DNA of 64,000 bases. It comes from Paludibacteraceae bacterium. GTDB lineage: Bacteria > Bacteroidota > Bacteroidia > Bacteroidales > Paludibacteraceae. A program made the position numbers and the translations under genes. Positions 34,791 to 44,701 of this stretch are shown piece by piece. Numbering within the stretch: the stretch's first letter is position 1; each line of letters opens with the position of its first letter. The notes beneath the pieces were generated by a model. That model saw only the letters and a list, made by a program, of their open reading frames with translations. It was not told the origin of the DNA and searched no databases. The stretch is from NCBI GenBank assembly GCA_905235505.1, contig CAJOMJ010000013.1, forward strand, positions 1-64,000, written 5' to 3'.

Positions 34791-37466
34791 ATGACACTTA
34801 CATTTTGTATCAACTATCGTGCAGAGTGGGGACAGAACATCTGCGTGATTAGCGACAATCCCTTGCTTGGTTGGACTGAGCAGACTCCATTGGTTCTTGA
34901 TTGTCAAGGTGGTGATTATTGGACAGCCACCCTTCCTATTACAGATTTTGCAGGCGAGCTTTCGTATCGTTATGCTTTGCGACTGCAGGACGGCAACTAT
35001 GTATATGAAGCAGGTCATACACGCCATATAAAGCTTCATACAGCAGACAAGAAAGTAGTGCTGCATGACTTTTGGCAGGCTAACGATTATGAGAAAGCGT
35101 TTTATGCCACTGCTTTCCAGAAGGCACTCTTCCACAGAGAGAAAAAGGCTGTCCGTCAGACAAAGAAGGCAGAGGGCAATGTGAGGTTCAGCATTGACAT
35201 GCCGCAGATATTACCCAACCAGGGAGTGGCTATTGTAGGAAATATCCCCGAACTCGGCAGTTGGAACACTGACGACAAACTGCCTATGAACGACTCGGGA
35301 TTCCCTGTATGGCACCAGCAGATAAAGGTAGAGCCTGACCAGGTTATAGAGTATAAATACGTGATATATGACCTTCATACGGGGAAGGTGATAGATATTG
35401 AATATGGTGAGAATCGTCAGGTGTGGGGATTGAGCAAGGGTGTGGTTATATTACAGAACGACCGCATTTTCCGCCGCACTCAGCCTCGTTGGAAAGGTGC
35501 AGGTGTGGCAGTGCCAGTTTTCTCACTGAGGACTGACGAAGGTTTCGGTATCGGTGAGTTCCAGGACCTCAAGAAGTTGGCTGACTGGGCAGCACTCACA
35601 GGGCAAAAGATGATACAGACATTGCCTATAAACGACACGACATTGCTGCACACCAACCGTGACTCCTACCCGTATAATGCAGTGAGTGTGTTTGCTTTGC
35701 ATCCTATCTATCTCAATATAGAAAAGACGGGGCGTCTTACTCCCGCTCTAAAGAAGAGATATGAAGAAAAGAAGGCAGAACTCAACAGTAAGACAATAGC
35801 CGATTATCAGACGGTATATGACGAGAAGATGTACTTCTATCAGGCAATCTATAAGGCAGAGAAGGAGGCCGTCTTCTCTTCGGAGGAATACAAGACTTTT
35901 TTTGAGAAGAACAAGGAGTGGCTTGTGCCATACGCAGTGTTCTGCTATCTGCGTGACAAAAACGGCACTCCGCATTTCTATGACTGGAAACGCTATAGCA
36001 AGTTTACAGAGAAAAACCTTGCCAAACTATCCTCACCGGAGGCAAAGGACTATGACAAAGTGGCGTTCTTCTATTTCCTGCAATTCCACCTTGACAAACA
36101 ACTCTCTGAGGCAGTTGCATACGCTCATTCGAAAGGTGTGGCTCTAAAAGGAGATATTCCAATAGGTATATCGCCCGACTCAGTGGATGCGTGGACAGAC
36201 CCGCAACTATTCAATCTTGACGCTTCTGCCGGTGCTCCACCCGATGACTTCTCCATCTCAGGTCAGAACTGGGGATTCCCTACATACAACTGGGATGTGA
36301 TGGCACAGGACAATTTCCGCTGGTGGAGAAGACGCTTTACCAAGATGCAGGACTACTTTGATGCATACAGAATAGACCATATTCTTGGTTTCTTCCGTAT
36401 TTGGCAAATGCCCAAGACAGCGGTGTGGGGACTCTGTGGTCATTTCTGCCCTGCAATGGGATATACGATGCAAGACCTGTGGAATATGGGTGTGGCTGTG
36501 GATGAAGACAGACTTGTGAAACCATATATCCGTTCCAATTTCCTTGGTGATGTGTTCGGTTATGACACAGATTATGCGAAGCAGACATTCCTCAATACGA
36601 ATGACGGGTATATCTATTGGTTCAAACCCGAGTTTGATACACAACAGAAGATACAAGAGTGGTTTGACGGTTTGACAATCACGGAACAGGAGAAGAACCG
36701 CAACATACTCAACGGTCTTATGTATCTGCATTGCGAGGTGTTGTTTGTGCGTGACAAGGACAATGAGCAACTACTGCACCCGCGTATTGCTCTTTATCAG
36801 TCGCACTCTTACTCTGAATTATGGGAAGACCAACGCACTCTGCTTGCAAGGATACACGACGATTATTTCTATCATCGTCATAACGAGTTCTGGCGTCAAT
36901 CGGCAATGCGCAAACTGCCTACCCTTATCAATGCAACAGACATGCTTGTGTGCGGAGAGGACTTAGGTATGGTGCCTGCATGCGTGCCTCAGGTGATGAA
37001 CGAGTTGCAGATACTCTCTCTTGAGATACAGCGTATGCCCAAAGACCCCACTCTCACTTTTGCCCATCCTGCTGATGCTCCTTATCTGAGTGTCTGCACT
37101 ACAGGTACCCACGATATGAACCCGCTTCGTGCATGGTGGGAAGAGGACAAAGAGAAGACACAACGTTTCTACAACGAGCAGATGGGCTGGTGGGGAGAAG
37201 CACCTAAAGAGATGTCGCCGGAGATTGCGTCTTTCATTATCAATCAGCACATGTATTCTCCTGCAATGTGGGTAATACTCCCCTTGCAAGACTGGATGGC
37301 TATAGATGCTGATTTACGTTTGCCTGACCAACATGCAGAGCGTATCAATGTGCCTGATAATCCACGTCATTTCTGGTGCTATCGTATGCACTTGAAGGTA
37401 GAAGACCTGATTGCGGCAGACAGCTTCAACAATAAGGTGCGCAACCTTACTGCAGCAAGGTTCTAA
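34791..37466 (+). CDS. malQ: 4-alpha-glucanotransferase with two CBM20 domains (GH77)
   Basis: 891 residues. Transfers maltodextrin chains between glucans in the cytoplasm. Two N-terminal starch-binding CBM20-like domains (about 1-105 and 125-230, the second with VAIVGNIPELGSWN) precede a GH77 barrel. The barrel has FSLRTDEGFGIGEFQDLKKL, the nucleophile motif AYRIDHILGFFR (Asp about 527), the acid/base GEDLGMVP (about 721) and THDMNPLRAWW (about 773). This domain architecture is common in Bacteroidota and in plant DPE2. There is no signal peptide. No other glycogen or starch gene is adjacent. Confidence 0.94.
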   Translation: MTLTFCINYRAEWGQNICVISDNPLLGWTEQTPLVLDCQGGDYWTATLPITDFAGELSYRYALRLQDGNYVYEAGHTRHIKLHTADKKVVLHDFWQANDYEKAFYATAFQKALFHREKKAVRQTKKAEGNVRFSIDMPQILPNQGVAIVGNIPELGSWNTDDKLPMNDSGFPVWHQQIKVEPDQVIEYKYVIYDLHTGKVIDIEYGENRQVWGLSKGVVILQNDRIFRRTQPRWKGAGVAVPVFSLRTDEGFGIGEFQDLKKLADWAALTGQKMIQTLPINDTTLLHTNRDSYPYNAVSVFALHPIYLNIEKTGRLTPALKKRYEEKKAELNSKTIADYQTVYDEKMYFYQAIYKAEKEAVFSSEEYKTFFEKNKEWLVPYAVFCYLRDKNGTPHFYDWKRYSKFTEKNLAKLSSPEAKDYDKVAFFYFLQFHLDKQLSEAVAYAHSKGVALKGDIPIGISPDSVDAWTDPQLFNLDASAGAPPDDFSISGQNWGFPTYNWDVMAQDNFRWWRRRFTKMQDYFDAYRIDHILGFFRIWQMPKTAVWGLCGHFCPAMGYTMQDLWNMGVAVDEDRLVKPYIRSNFLGDVFGYDTDYAKQTFLNTNDGYIYWFKPEFDTQQKIQEWFDGLTITEQEKNRNILNGLMYLHCEVLFVRDKDNEQLLHPRIALYQSHSYSELWEDQRTLLARIHDDYFYHRHNEFWRQSAMRKLPTLINATDMLVCGEDLGMVPACVPQVMNELQILSLEIQRMPKDPTLTFAHPADAPYLSVCTTGTHDMNPLRAWWEEDKEKTQRFYNEQMGWWGEAPKEMSPEIASFIINQHMYSPAMWVILPLQDWMAIDADLRLPDQHAERINVPDNPRHFWCYRMHLKVEDLIAADSFNNKVRNLTAARF

Positions 37467-37483
37467 CACAGGGTTTGATAATA

Positions 37484-37526
37484 AAGGTTCAAGGCAACAA
37501 TACCGGAGTTGTCTTGAACCTTTTTT
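37484..37526 (+). terminator. malQ terminator
   Basis: A 15-bp stem (37484-37498 with 37508-37522, one wobble pair) followed by a T run. Confidence 0.8.
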
Positions 37527-37580
37527 ATACTTAGATATCTGTTGGGAGAATAATTTTGTGACTCAGGGTACACCATTATA

Positions 37581-38951
37581 TTATTCTACCACTTCTCCTA
37601 TAAGAGTTGCTGCGGTGGCGGATAATATACGCACGTTTATAGTTTCGCCTATATGTCTGCCCTGACGGGGGAAGACAACAGTCTTGTATTGTGAAGTTCT
37701 TCCTGCCATTTGTTCTTTACTGCGTTTGGCATAACCTTCTACGAGCACTTCCACGGTTTTGCCTATCTCCCTCTTATTGCTTTCAAGAGAGAGTTGCTGC
37801 TGCAGCGCTATAATCTCGTTGAGTCTCCTTACTTTCACATCTTCAGGTATATCATCTTTCAGGTGTTTGCTTGCGTAGGTGCCTTCCCGCTCTGAGTATT
37901 TGAACATAAAAGCGGTGTCAAAACCGACCTCCCGCATCAGAGACAATGTTTCAAGATGTTCTTCTTCAGTCTCGGAGTGGAACCCACAAAATACATCAGT
38001 TCCGATAGCAGCATCGGGAACAATCCTTCTTATGGCAGCAATACGCTCCAAATACCACTCGCGAGTGTATTTTCTGTTCATGAGTTTGAGTATTCTGTTG
38101 CTTCCGCTTTGCACGGGCAGGTGAATAAACTTGCAGAGGTTCTTATGGCGGGCAATCACCTCAAGCGTCTCGTCTGACATGTCTTTTGGATGCGAGGTGG
38201 TGAAACGTATTCTCATATCGGGTACGGCTTCCGCCACTATCTCCAGCAGTTTAGGAAAGGTAATAATTGTTTCTTCACCGTTACTGTCATTATTACCCTC
38301 TACCTTATATCTATATGAATTGACGTTCTGACCGAGCAAAGTGACTTCTTTGTATCCTTTATTCTGCAAATCTTTAACTTCATTCAAAATACTATCCACG
38401 TCTCTACTTCTTTCTCTGCCTCTCGTGTATGGCACAACACAATATGAGCAGAAATTGTTGCAGCCGCGCATTATGCTCACAAAACCTGATATGGTTTTGC
38501 CTATTCTTGCAGGAATAATCTCTCTGTAGGTTTCCGTGGTTGAGAGTTCTATATTTACAGCTTTACCGCCGGACTCTGCTTGTGCAATCAGATTAGGAAT
38601 ATCCAAATAGGCATCAGGACCTGCAACGAAATTAACCATGTATTCTTTCACCAACTCTTCACTAAGACGCTCCGCCATACAACCGATTACACCTATAATT
38701 ATAGGTTGGCAGCAGTTGCCCGTGTTCTGCTTTGCAGTTTTTGCCCTCAATCTGTTTAGTTCTCTTAGACGGGAGAAAATCTTCTGCTCTGCGTTGTCAC
38801 GAATGGAGCATGTGTTGAGCATAATTACTTGTGCTGTTTCTATCTTGTCGGTTATTTGGTACTCGGTAGTCTGCATAACCGCAGCCACTACTTCCGAGTC
38901 TGCCACATTCATTTGGCAGCCATACGTCTCTATGTAAAAATACTTCTCCAT
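37581..38951 (-). CDS. miaB: tRNA-2-methylthio-N6-dimethylallyladenosine synthase MiaB
   Basis: 456 residues from ATG 38951. A radical SAM methylthiotransferase acting on A37 of tRNAs. The N-terminal cluster-binding domain has YGCQMNVADSE and LNTCSIRDNAEQK. The radical SAM motif CSYCVVPYTRGRERSR follows MRGCNNF. A central LLGQNVNSY segment precedes a C-terminal TRAM domain. An upstream in-frame ATG (39020) would extend it across the -7 box, so 38951 is preferred. The message would be nearly leaderless. Confidence 0.94.
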   Translation of the reverse strand: MEKYFYIETYGCQMNVADSEVVAAVMQTTEYQITDKIETAQVIMLNTCSIRDNAEQKIFSRLRELNRLRAKTAKQNTGNCCQPIIIGVIGCMAERLSEELVKEYMVNFVAGPDAYLDIPNLIAQAESGGKAVNIELSTTETYREIIPARIGKTISGFVSIMRGCNNFCSYCVVPYTRGRERSRDVDSILNEVKDLQNKGYKEVTLLGQNVNSYRYKVEGNNDSNGEETIITFPKLLEIVAEAVPDMRIRFTTSHPKDMSDETLEVIARHKNLCKFIHLPVQSGSNRILKLMNRKYTREWYLERIAAIRRIVPDAAIGTDVFCGFHSETEEEHLETLSLMREVGFDTAFMFKYSEREGTYASKHLKDDIPEDVKVRRLNEIIALQQQLSLESNKREIGKTVEVLVEGYAKRSKEQMAGRTSQYKTVVFPRQGRHIGETINVRILSATAATLIGEVVE

Positions 38952-38956
38952 GTATG

Positions 38957-38964
38957 CAAAGATA
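38957..38964 (-). promoter_or_regulatory. miaB -7 element
   Basis: TATCTTTG on the minus strand, ending five bases before the ATG. This predicts a start point at or within a base or two of the start codon. Confidence 0.5.
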
Positions 38965-39056
38965 TAGAAAAACCATGAGATATAAGGGTTAAACTCCTTA
39001 AAAAGGCATAAAAAATGCACTTTTTTTCATGAAAAAGCATTTTTTTCAATCAAATA

Positions 39057-39088
39057 TTTGGTAGTTATCAGAAAAAGCATTACCTTTG
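39057..39088 (+). promoter_or_regulatory. Promoter driving a short leader upstream of 39249
   Basis: TTTG, 20 bases, TACCTTTG. The predicted start point is near 39095. Confidence 0.65.
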
Positions 39089-39133
39089 CGCTCGAAAACA
39101 AATAAAATTTTCATAGTTAAGGTTTAGGTTTAA

Positions 39134-39172
39134 TGGCAACACGTGGCTGGGAAGTTACGTGTTGTTTTTAAC
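39134..39172 (+). other. 12-codon open frame coincident with a hairpin (possible leader peptide)
   Basis: ATG GCA ACA ... TTT TAA encodes MATRGWEVTCCF within the predicted leader. The same bases form the hairpin described in the next entry. Whether it is translated is unknown. Confidence 0.3.
39137..39169 (+). terminator. Attenuator- or sRNA-type hairpin
   Basis: A perfect 8-bp stem CAACACGT/ACGTGTTG with a 12-base loop followed by TTTTT, only about 70 bases from the predicted start point. The transcript could end here as a short RNA or be attenuated before the downstream gene. Confidence 0.5.
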
Positions 39173-39248
39173 TTTACGGTGAAAATACTATTGTAATTCA
39201 TTGCGAATAAGTACGGAAGACAGGCTATTATAAACAAACATAACTACT

Positions 39249-39608
39249 ATGGCAATAACAATATTGATATTTTCATGCGTGCTTGTCCTATTGATATTTG
39301 TAGAGATAGGGAGAGGAAAGAAACGCAGGAAAGAGAAAGTATATAGTAGTAGCGAGCTACAGAATGATGTTGCTCAGAATAAAGGTCAAGCGGTGCAAAT
39401 AAACTATAATCTGATATCCGAAGAGGGTACAGCATCTGTCAAGAAGATAAAACATGAGAAGCAGCAACCTAAACCGGTGCAGTTGCAAGAAGTGGAAGAT
39501 GTTGAAGATACGGAACCGGAAACGGATATTATACCTGATTTCAGCGATGAAGATGAGGTGAAGAAAGCAATAGTAAGTTATGAAATACTTAACAGAAAGT
39601 TTGAGTGA
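39249..39608 (+). CDS. Small membrane-anchored acidic protein of unknown function
   Basis: 119 residues. One N-terminal membrane helix (3-19) is followed by a basic cluster GRGKKRRKEK and then a long Glu/Asp-rich, Pro-containing tail (QLQEVEDVEDTEPETD), probably unstructured in the cytoplasm. No family was recognised. It lies 43 bases upstream of greA and is likely co-transcribed with it, from the promoter at 39057 if the attenuator is bypassed. Confidence 0.6.
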   Translation: MAITILIFSCVLVLLIFVEIGRGKKRRKEKVYSSSELQNDVAQNKGQAVQINYNLISEEGTASVKKIKHEKQQPKPVQLQEVEDVEDTEPETDIIPDFSDEDEVKKAIVSYEILNRKFE

Positions 39609-39651
39609 AAAATCACCACAAAAAGAAAATATTAAATAACTATATAGAATT

Positions 39652-40122
39652 ATGGCAATTGTATATTTGTCTGCAGAGGGTCTGCAGAAACTTAAAGATG
39701 AACTTGTATATCTTGAAGGAGTAGAGCGTCCACGCGTTATAGCCGCCATTCAAGAGGCAAGAGACAAAGGCGATCTGAGCGAAAATGCCGAGTATGATGC
39801 CGCCAAAGAAGAACAAGGTAAACTTGAGAGTAAGATAGCCTTGCTGAAGGAAAAAATCATGGATGCACGTGTTATTGACGAGAGTCGTATCAATACTGAT
39901 GAGGTACAGGTGCTCACCAAAGTTAAGATTAAGAACCTCAAGACGGGTCAGATAATGAACTATCAGCTTGTGACAGAGGGTGAGGCAAATTTCAAAGAGG
40001 GCAAACTCTCCGTAAGCACTCCTATCGCCAAGGGTTTGCTTGGAAAGAAAGTGGGAGAAATAGCAAAAGTGACTGTTCCGGCAGGTACTATCGAATTTGA
40101 AATAATGGAGATTAGTTTCTAA
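39652..40122 (+). CDS. greA: Transcription elongation factor GreA
   Basis: 156 residues. Binds in the RNA polymerase secondary channel and stimulates cleavage of backtracked transcripts. The N-terminal coiled coil contains the signature RPRVIAAIQEARDKGDLSEN followed by AEYDAAKEEQG, which includes the acidic tip. The C-terminal FKBP-like domain ends in ATVTVPAG-type sequence (here AKVTVPAGTIEFEIMEI). Confidence 0.97.
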   Translation: MAIVYLSAEGLQKLKDELVYLEGVERPRVIAAIQEARDKGDLSENAEYDAAKEEQGKLESKIALLKEKIMDARVIDESRINTDEVQVLTKVKIKNLKTGQIMNYQLVTEGEANFKEGKLSVSTPIAKGLLGKKVGEIAKVTVPAGTIEFEIMEISF

Positions 40123-40155
40123 TCACCAAATCAGAACATCTAAACAGTAATTTCT

Positions 40156-40566
40156 ATGACACTTTTCACGCGCATCATCAATGGTGAGATACCTTCTTAC
40201 AAGGTGGCAGAAAACGAGAAGTTTTATGCATTTCTCGACATCAATCCTCTGACTAAAGGGCATACGCTTGTTATTCCCAAACTTCCTGAGCCGGAAGCAG
40301 ACTATATCTTTGACTTGGACGATGAGACTCTGAGTGAAATGATAGTGTTTGCCAAGCAAGTGGCAGTCGGGATGAAGAAAGCTATCTCGTGCAAACGTAT
40401 AGGTATGGCAGTGCTTGGTATGGAGGTTAATCATGTGCATATTCACCTGATTCCACTAAAGAAAGAGTCTGATATGCTCTTCAGTAACCCTAAACTGAAA
40501 CTTGAACCTGCAGAAATGGCACAGATTGCCAACTCAATAGCAATAGCTATTGATGGTGAGGCATGA
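40156..40566 (+). CDS. HIT family nucleotide-binding protein
   Basis: 136 residues. The histidine triad is HVHIHLIP (His93, His95, His97). The opening TLFTRIINGEIPSYKVAEN and GHTLVIPK are typical of the HINT/HIT branch of purine nucleotide phosphoramidases or hydrolases. It follows greA by 33 bases, the same pairing seen in many Bacteroidales. Confidence 0.93.
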   Translation: MTLFTRIINGEIPSYKVAENEKFYAFLDINPLTKGHTLVIPKLPEPEADYIFDLDDETLSEMIVFAKQVAVGMKKAISCKRIGMAVLGMEVNHVHIHLIPLKKESDMLFSNPKLKLEPAEMAQIANSIAIAIDGEA

Positions 40567-40597
40567 CAAGATTGTCGTAAAGAGGAACATATAAAAG

Positions 40598-40627
40598 AAA
40601 ACGTCATATATTTGTATGGCGTTTTTT
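40598..40627 (+). terminator. Terminator after the HIT gene
   Basis: An 11-bp stem (40598-40608 with 40615-40625, one wobble) followed by a T run. Confidence 0.75.
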
Positions 40628-40671
40628 TGTTGTTATAATCGTAAGGATACATTAGTGTTTTATGATATAGT

Positions 40672-40703
40672 TTTGTATATTTGAAAAAGAAAGTGTATCT
40701 TTG
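40672..40703 (+). promoter_or_regulatory. Promoter of the tsaE-gldB operon
   Basis: TTTG, 20 bases, TATCTTTG; leader of about 17 bases before ATG 40727. Confidence 0.7.
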
Positions 40704-40726
40704 CAGAGTTATTTTCGGGAAGAAAG

Positions 40727-41173
40727 ATGAAAAGATATATCATAAAAGAAACCGGTGGCGCATTGCAAATGTTTGACGATGCAGGCAGTGAGGTAAACGT
40801 CACGGAGATTTTGAAGGTTTCTGTTGACAGGCGTGTTTATGCGTTCTACGGTCAAATGGGAGCAGGCAAGACAACTTTCATTAAGGCTTTGTGCAAACAG
40901 ATGGGAGTGGAGGATGTGGTAAATTCGCCCACATTTGCCATAGTGAATGTATATGAAAGCGGCAGTGGCGAGGAGATATATCATTTTGACTGCTATCGGC
41001 TGAAAAACCTTCAGGAGGCACTTGACCTTGGGGCGGAGGAATATCTCTATTCAGGCAATTACTGCTTCATAGAGTGGCCTGAGATGATAGAAAATCTGTT
41101 ACCTGACACGACTGTCAATATCAGAATCACGCCGGCGGATACCGGAACAGACAGGATTCTTACGATAGAATGA
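40727..41173 (+). CDS. tsaE: tRNA threonylcarbamoyladenosine biosynthesis ATPase TsaE
   Basis: 148 residues. An ATPase of the TsaBDE complex that makes t6A37 in tRNAs. Walker A GQMGAGKTT is at 42-50. SPTFAIVNVY and the aromatic/acidic IYHFDCYRL are family signatures, as is FIEWPEMIENLLP. It is the first gene of a tight operon and overlaps the next gene by ATGA. Confidence 0.95.
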   Translation: MKRYIIKETGGALQMFDDAGSEVNVTEILKVSVDRRVYAFYGQMGAGKTTFIKALCKQMGVEDVVNSPTFAIVNVYESGSGEEIYHFDCYRLKNLQEALDLGAEEYLYSGNYCFIEWPEMIENLLPDTTVNIRITPADTGTDRILTIE

Positions 41174-41988
41174 AAAAAGGTCTGACTGCCATATTACTTT
41201 GTTTGTGTTCAATGTGTGTGTGTGCACAAGAAGTTGTGTATGAAGGCCGTTTGCACGAGGATGTGCTTTCTGTGAGATGGGGCGGCATAAGACAGTATGA
41301 CGAATATCTGAGTCCGCTGAAGTATTCCGGTCAGTTTCTTGCCCTGCAAAATGAGTGGTGGCAGGGTTTGGGAGAAGTGAGAGACTGGCAACATGTAGGA
41401 AAGGTAAAGATTCAGGGTGCCCGACTTTTCAATCCTGCATATACCAATGCGATATATGCTCTTGGTGCTGAAGGCGGTTGGGGCGTACATTATGATTTCG
41501 GAAGGCTGACAGGTGTAAACGGGCTTAATCTGTTTCTCGGGCCGTATCTTGATTTCGACTTCTTTCTGAAAGAGATAGTACAAAACGTGAACAAACCATT
41601 CTCTGCCGATGCAGCCATCGACCTGAAAGCCCATCTCGGGTTACAATATGCTTTCTCAGGCAAACAAACCTCCTACAGACTGAGATATACGGTTATGACC
41701 TCACTTCTCGGTATGCAGTTTGTGCCGGAATACGGACAGAGTTACTACGAAGTGTCGGAAGGAATAACCGGTGGTACAATAGGATTTTGCAGTCTGCACA
41801 ACCGCCTTACCTTGAGGCATGAACTCACTTTCGACATGCAGTTCAAGCACTCTGCATGGCGTATCGGAGTTGAGCATGAATATATGCGCCACAACATGAA
41901 CAACCTTGGTTTCCAAAGAGAACAGGTGTGTCTCGTGGTTGGGGCGGTATTTAATTACAAGACGATAATCAGGAGGATGCTCAAGTGA
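41170..41988 (+). CDS. Outer-membrane-type exported protein (DUF3316-like)
   Basis: 272 residues with a signal peptide ending CVCAQ. The body contains many amphipathic beta-strands (GGWGVHYDFGRLTGVNGLNL, SYRLRYTVMTSLLGMQFVPE, LTLRHELTFDMQFKH). I recall this layout, with WGGIRQYDEYLSPLKYSG and WQGLGEVRDW-type segments, as DUF3316 in Bacteroidales; the assignment is tentative. It overlaps tsaE (ATGA) and the next gene (GTGA), so it is translated as part of the operon. Confidence 0.65.
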   Translation: MKKGLTAILLCLCSMCVCAQEVVYEGRLHEDVLSVRWGGIRQYDEYLSPLKYSGQFLALQNEWWQGLGEVRDWQHVGKVKIQGARLFNPAYTNAIYALGAEGGWGVHYDFGRLTGVNGLNLFLGPYLDFDFFLKEIVQNVNKPFSADAAIDLKAHLGLQYAFSGKQTSYRLRYTVMTSLLGMQFVPEYGQSYYEVSEGITGGTIGFCSLHNRLTLRHELTFDMQFKHSAWRIGVEHEYMRHNMNNLGFQREQVCLVVGAVFNYKTIIRRMLK

Positions 41989-42995
41989 GACTGAAGAAAG
42001 ACATATTATTATTCTGCGTATTACTACTGACTGCATGTATGCAGGAGCCCCGATACAGCAATTATCCGAATACTCCGTGCGGCAATATGGAGGCATTGTG
42101 GGATATTATTGACAAAAAGTATTGTTTTGTCGAAGAGAAAGGTGTTTTATGGGAATCGTTAAGAGATGAATATATTGCTTATGCCGACACTGTGGAGAAT
42201 GAAAGAGAGTTGTTTTCGCTTATGGCAGAGTTGCTTGACCATCTGAGAGACGGGCATGTCAATCTGTATAGCAATTTTGACAGGTCACGCTCAAGAAGTT
42301 GGTATGAAGGTTTTCCTGAGATATATAATTCAGGCGTTGTGTATGGAGACAAGTACCTGACTAAAGATTATATGGTAGCAGGAGGGATGCATTATAATCT
42401 TATCGCAGGAGGCACTATAGGTTTAATACGTTATCCTTCGTTCTCAACCGGTTTCGGGGCAATGAATATGCTGTATGTGCTCGACTATTTCAGCGAGTGT
42501 CGGGGTATAGTGCTTGACGTAAGACAAAACGGAGGAGGGAATCTTGATTATGCAAAGAGTCTTGCTTCCACTTTCTTCAGTGAACAGCGACAGGTAGGGT
42601 GGTGGAATCACAAAACTGGCGAGGGGCACTATGACCTCTCGGAGCCGGAACCGCTAAATATAGACACTACAGATTATGCAGAAACACGGTGGACAAAGCC
42701 TGTGGTTGTGTTGTGTGACAGAGGCAGTTACAGTGCTACCAATTTCTTTGTCAATGCGATGCAGTATGCCGACAGTTGCACCATTATAGGTGTTACCACG
42801 GGTGGCGGAGGAGGTATGCCGCTCAGCTATGAACTGCCAAACGGTTGGATGGTGCGTTTCTCATCAGTAAAGATGTACAACGCTGACATGCAGTCGATAG
42901 AGGAAGGCATAGAGCCTGATATCCAGGTAACGACACAAAGCACAACGGAGGACATGGCAATAGAAAAAGCAATAGAGACAATAAACAATATGTAA
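41985..42995 (+). CDS. S41 (C-terminal processing-type) peptidase, lipoprotein
   Basis: 336 residues from a GTG that overlaps the previous stop (GTGA). Lipobox LTAC (Cys18). The S41 core shows [34 protein letters not shown] and the serine segment [16 protein letters not shown] (Ser250 likely nucleophile), then [20 protein letters not shown]. It is probably anchored in the outer membrane, facing the periplasm or the surface. It is the intact paralogue of the degenerate gene at 12015-12962. The substrate is unknown. Confidence 0.85.
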   Translation: MRLKKDILLFCVLLLTACMQEPRYSNYPNTPCGNMEALWDIIDKKYCFVEEKGVLWESLRDEYIAYADTVENERELFSLMAELLDHLRDGHVNLYSNFDRSRSRSWYEGFPEIYNSGVVYGDKYLTKDYMVAGGMHYNLIAGGTIGLIRYPSFSTGFGAMNMLYVLDYFSECRGIVLDVRQNGGGNLDYAKSLASTFFSEQRQVGWWNHKTGEGHYDLSEPEPLNIDTTDYAETRWTKPVVVLCDRGSYSATNFFVNAMQYADSCTIIGVTTGGGGGMPLSYELPNGWMVRFSSVKMYNADMQSIEEGIEPDIQVTTQSTTEDMAIEKAIETINNM

Positions 42996-43012
42996 TCAAC
43001 AAAGAAAGGTCT

Positions 43013-43675
43013 ATGATTAAAGTAAAAGATATAGAAAAGAGTTTCGGTAGTCTTCACGTGCTGCAGGGTGTAAGTCTTGAGGTCAATCAGGGCGAGATAC
43101 TTGCAATAGTGGGCAAAAGCGGTGCAGGCAAGACAACGCTGCTGCAGATAATGGGCACATTACTCACACCGGATAGCGGCAAAGTGGAGATAGGCGGTGT
43201 AGATGTATTCTCGCTTGGGGAGAAACAGTTGTCGCAATTCAGAAACAAACATATCGGTTTCATATTCCAGGCTCATCAGTTATTGCCCGAGTTTACCGCT
43301 CTGGAGAATGTGATGATGCCAGCTCTGATAGCAGGGTGGGACGAGAAGAAGGCTAAAGAGAGGGCATTATTATTGCTTTCAGACCTCGGGTTGCAAGAAA
43401 GAACCGGACATAAACCCAATCAACTCTCAGGAGGGGAGAAGCAGCGGGTGGCGGCGGCAAGGGCTATGATGATGCAGCCGGGCGTGATACTGGCAGATGA
43501 ACCGTCCGGCAGTCTTGATACTCAAAATAAAGAGGAGCTGCACAAGCTGCTGACAGAGATGCGGCAGAAATACGGACAAACAATAGTTGTTGTAACTCAT
43601 GACAGAGAGACAGCCGGCATAGCCGACCGTGTAATTGAAATTAAAGACGGAAGAATAGCAAAATATGAAGAATAG
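43013..43675 (+). CDS. lolD: LolD-type ABC transporter ATP-binding protein
   Basis: 220 residues. Walker [10 protein letters not shown] (34-42), Q-loop [18 protein letters not shown], signature LSGGEKQR, Walker [13 protein letters not shown] and the switch His in VVTHD are all intact. The short form and the ALENV segment are typical of the LolD/MacB group that powers lipoprotein release. A matching FtsX-like permease gene lies about 7 kb away (50244), not beside it. Its place in an operon of lipoproteins fits this role, but other MacB-like tasks are possible. Confidence 0.85.
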   Translation: MIKVKDIEKSFGSLHVLQGVSLEVNQGEILAIVGKSGAGKTTLLQIMGTLLTPDSGKVEIGGVDVFSLGEKQLSQFRNKHIGFIFQAHQLLPEFTALENVMMPALIAGWDEKKAKERALLLLSDLGLQERTGHKPNQLSGGEKQRVAAARAMMMQPGVILADEPSGSLDTQNKEELHKLLTEMRQKYGQTIVVVTHDRETAGIADRVIEIKDGRIAKYEE

Positions 43676-44681
43676 CAGATTTCTATATGTTGCAAGTATG
43701 CTGCTACTGCTCGCAGGTTGCAAGAGCGACAGACAGTATTTCCCGCGGCAGATACAACCTGTTGAGGTTGAGATAGTGCGTTTCGACAGCGCCTTGCTCA
43801 GTGCGCAAGATACTACTGACATATTGCAGTTATACAAGGATTACCCCGACTTCATGTCGTTCTATTCAGAGGAGATACTGGGCATAGAAGCATCCGACAC
43901 AGCTTTCATGTTGCTGCAACTGCCCCAATATCTGGCAGACACCATATATCACTTTGCCGATGTAAATCAGCGGGTTCGCACCACATTCAGCGACATCAGC
44001 GACATACAACGCTCACTCAACGAGGCTTTTTCAAGAATACATTATCTCTATCCTGAGATGCCTGTGCCGCGCCTCACTTTCTTTGTCTCCGGGTTCAATG
44101 CCTCACTGCTCTTTTACAACTCGCCGGACAGGCAGACAGACATGGCTGTCGGAGTTGATATGTATCTCGGTTCTGATTATGAGTACTATAACCGTGTGGT
44201 TTGGAATTATCAGAAGCAGACTATGCGTCCCGAATGTATCCCTGCCGACGTTGTTTCCGCCTTTCTGTTCCGCATGATACCTTTCACGAGTGACAAGAGC
44301 CGGTTGTTGGAGAATATGATTTACCGCGGCAAAATAATGTACTTGCTTTCTCTTGTGTTCCCCGATGAGCCTGACTATGAGATAATGGGTTATACAAAGC
44401 AGCAGTGGCAGTGGGCAGAGAGAAACGAGCGTCAGGTGTGGCAGATGATAGTGGACAAACGTGACCTATGGAAAACGGAGAGCCCGGTGCTTACCTCTTA
44501 TCTGAATGACGGACCCTTCACGGCAGAGATATCACAGGAAGCCCCTCCACGGCTTGGCACGTATATCGGATGGCGTATATCGGACGCATATATGAACACT
44601 AACCCTCAGGTTTCGTTGCAAGAATTCATGCAGGAACCTGATGCACAGAAAGTGTTAGAAAAGTCACACTATAAACCGTAG
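43665..44681 (+). CDS. gldB: Gliding motility lipoprotein GldB
   Basis: 338 residues with lipobox LAGC (Cys19). The pattern [29 protein letters not shown] and [19 protein letters not shown] is typical of GldB. So are [20 protein letters not shown], the middle [15 protein letters not shown] and the end [15 protein letters not shown]. GldB is needed for gliding in Flavobacterium but is kept in non-gliding Bacteroidales, where its job is unclear. It overlaps lolD by 11 bases. Confidence 0.87.
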   Translation: MKNSRFLYVASMLLLLAGCKSDRQYFPRQIQPVEVEIVRFDSALLSAQDTTDILQLYKDYPDFMSFYSEEILGIEASDTAFMLLQLPQYLADTIYHFADVNQRVRTTFSDISDIQRSLNEAFSRIHYLYPEMPVPRLTFFVSGFNASLLFYNSPDRQTDMAVGVDMYLGSDYEYYNRVVWNYQKQTMRPECIPADVVSAFLFRMIPFTSDKSRLLENMIYRGKIMYLLSLVFPDEPDYEIMGYTKQQWQWAERNERQVWQMIVDKRDLWKTESPVLTSYLNDGPFTAEISQEAPPRLGTYIGWRISDAYMNTNPQVSLQEFMQEPDAQKVLEKSHYKP

Positions 44682-44701
44682 AAAAGAAAAATCTCTCGGC
44701 A

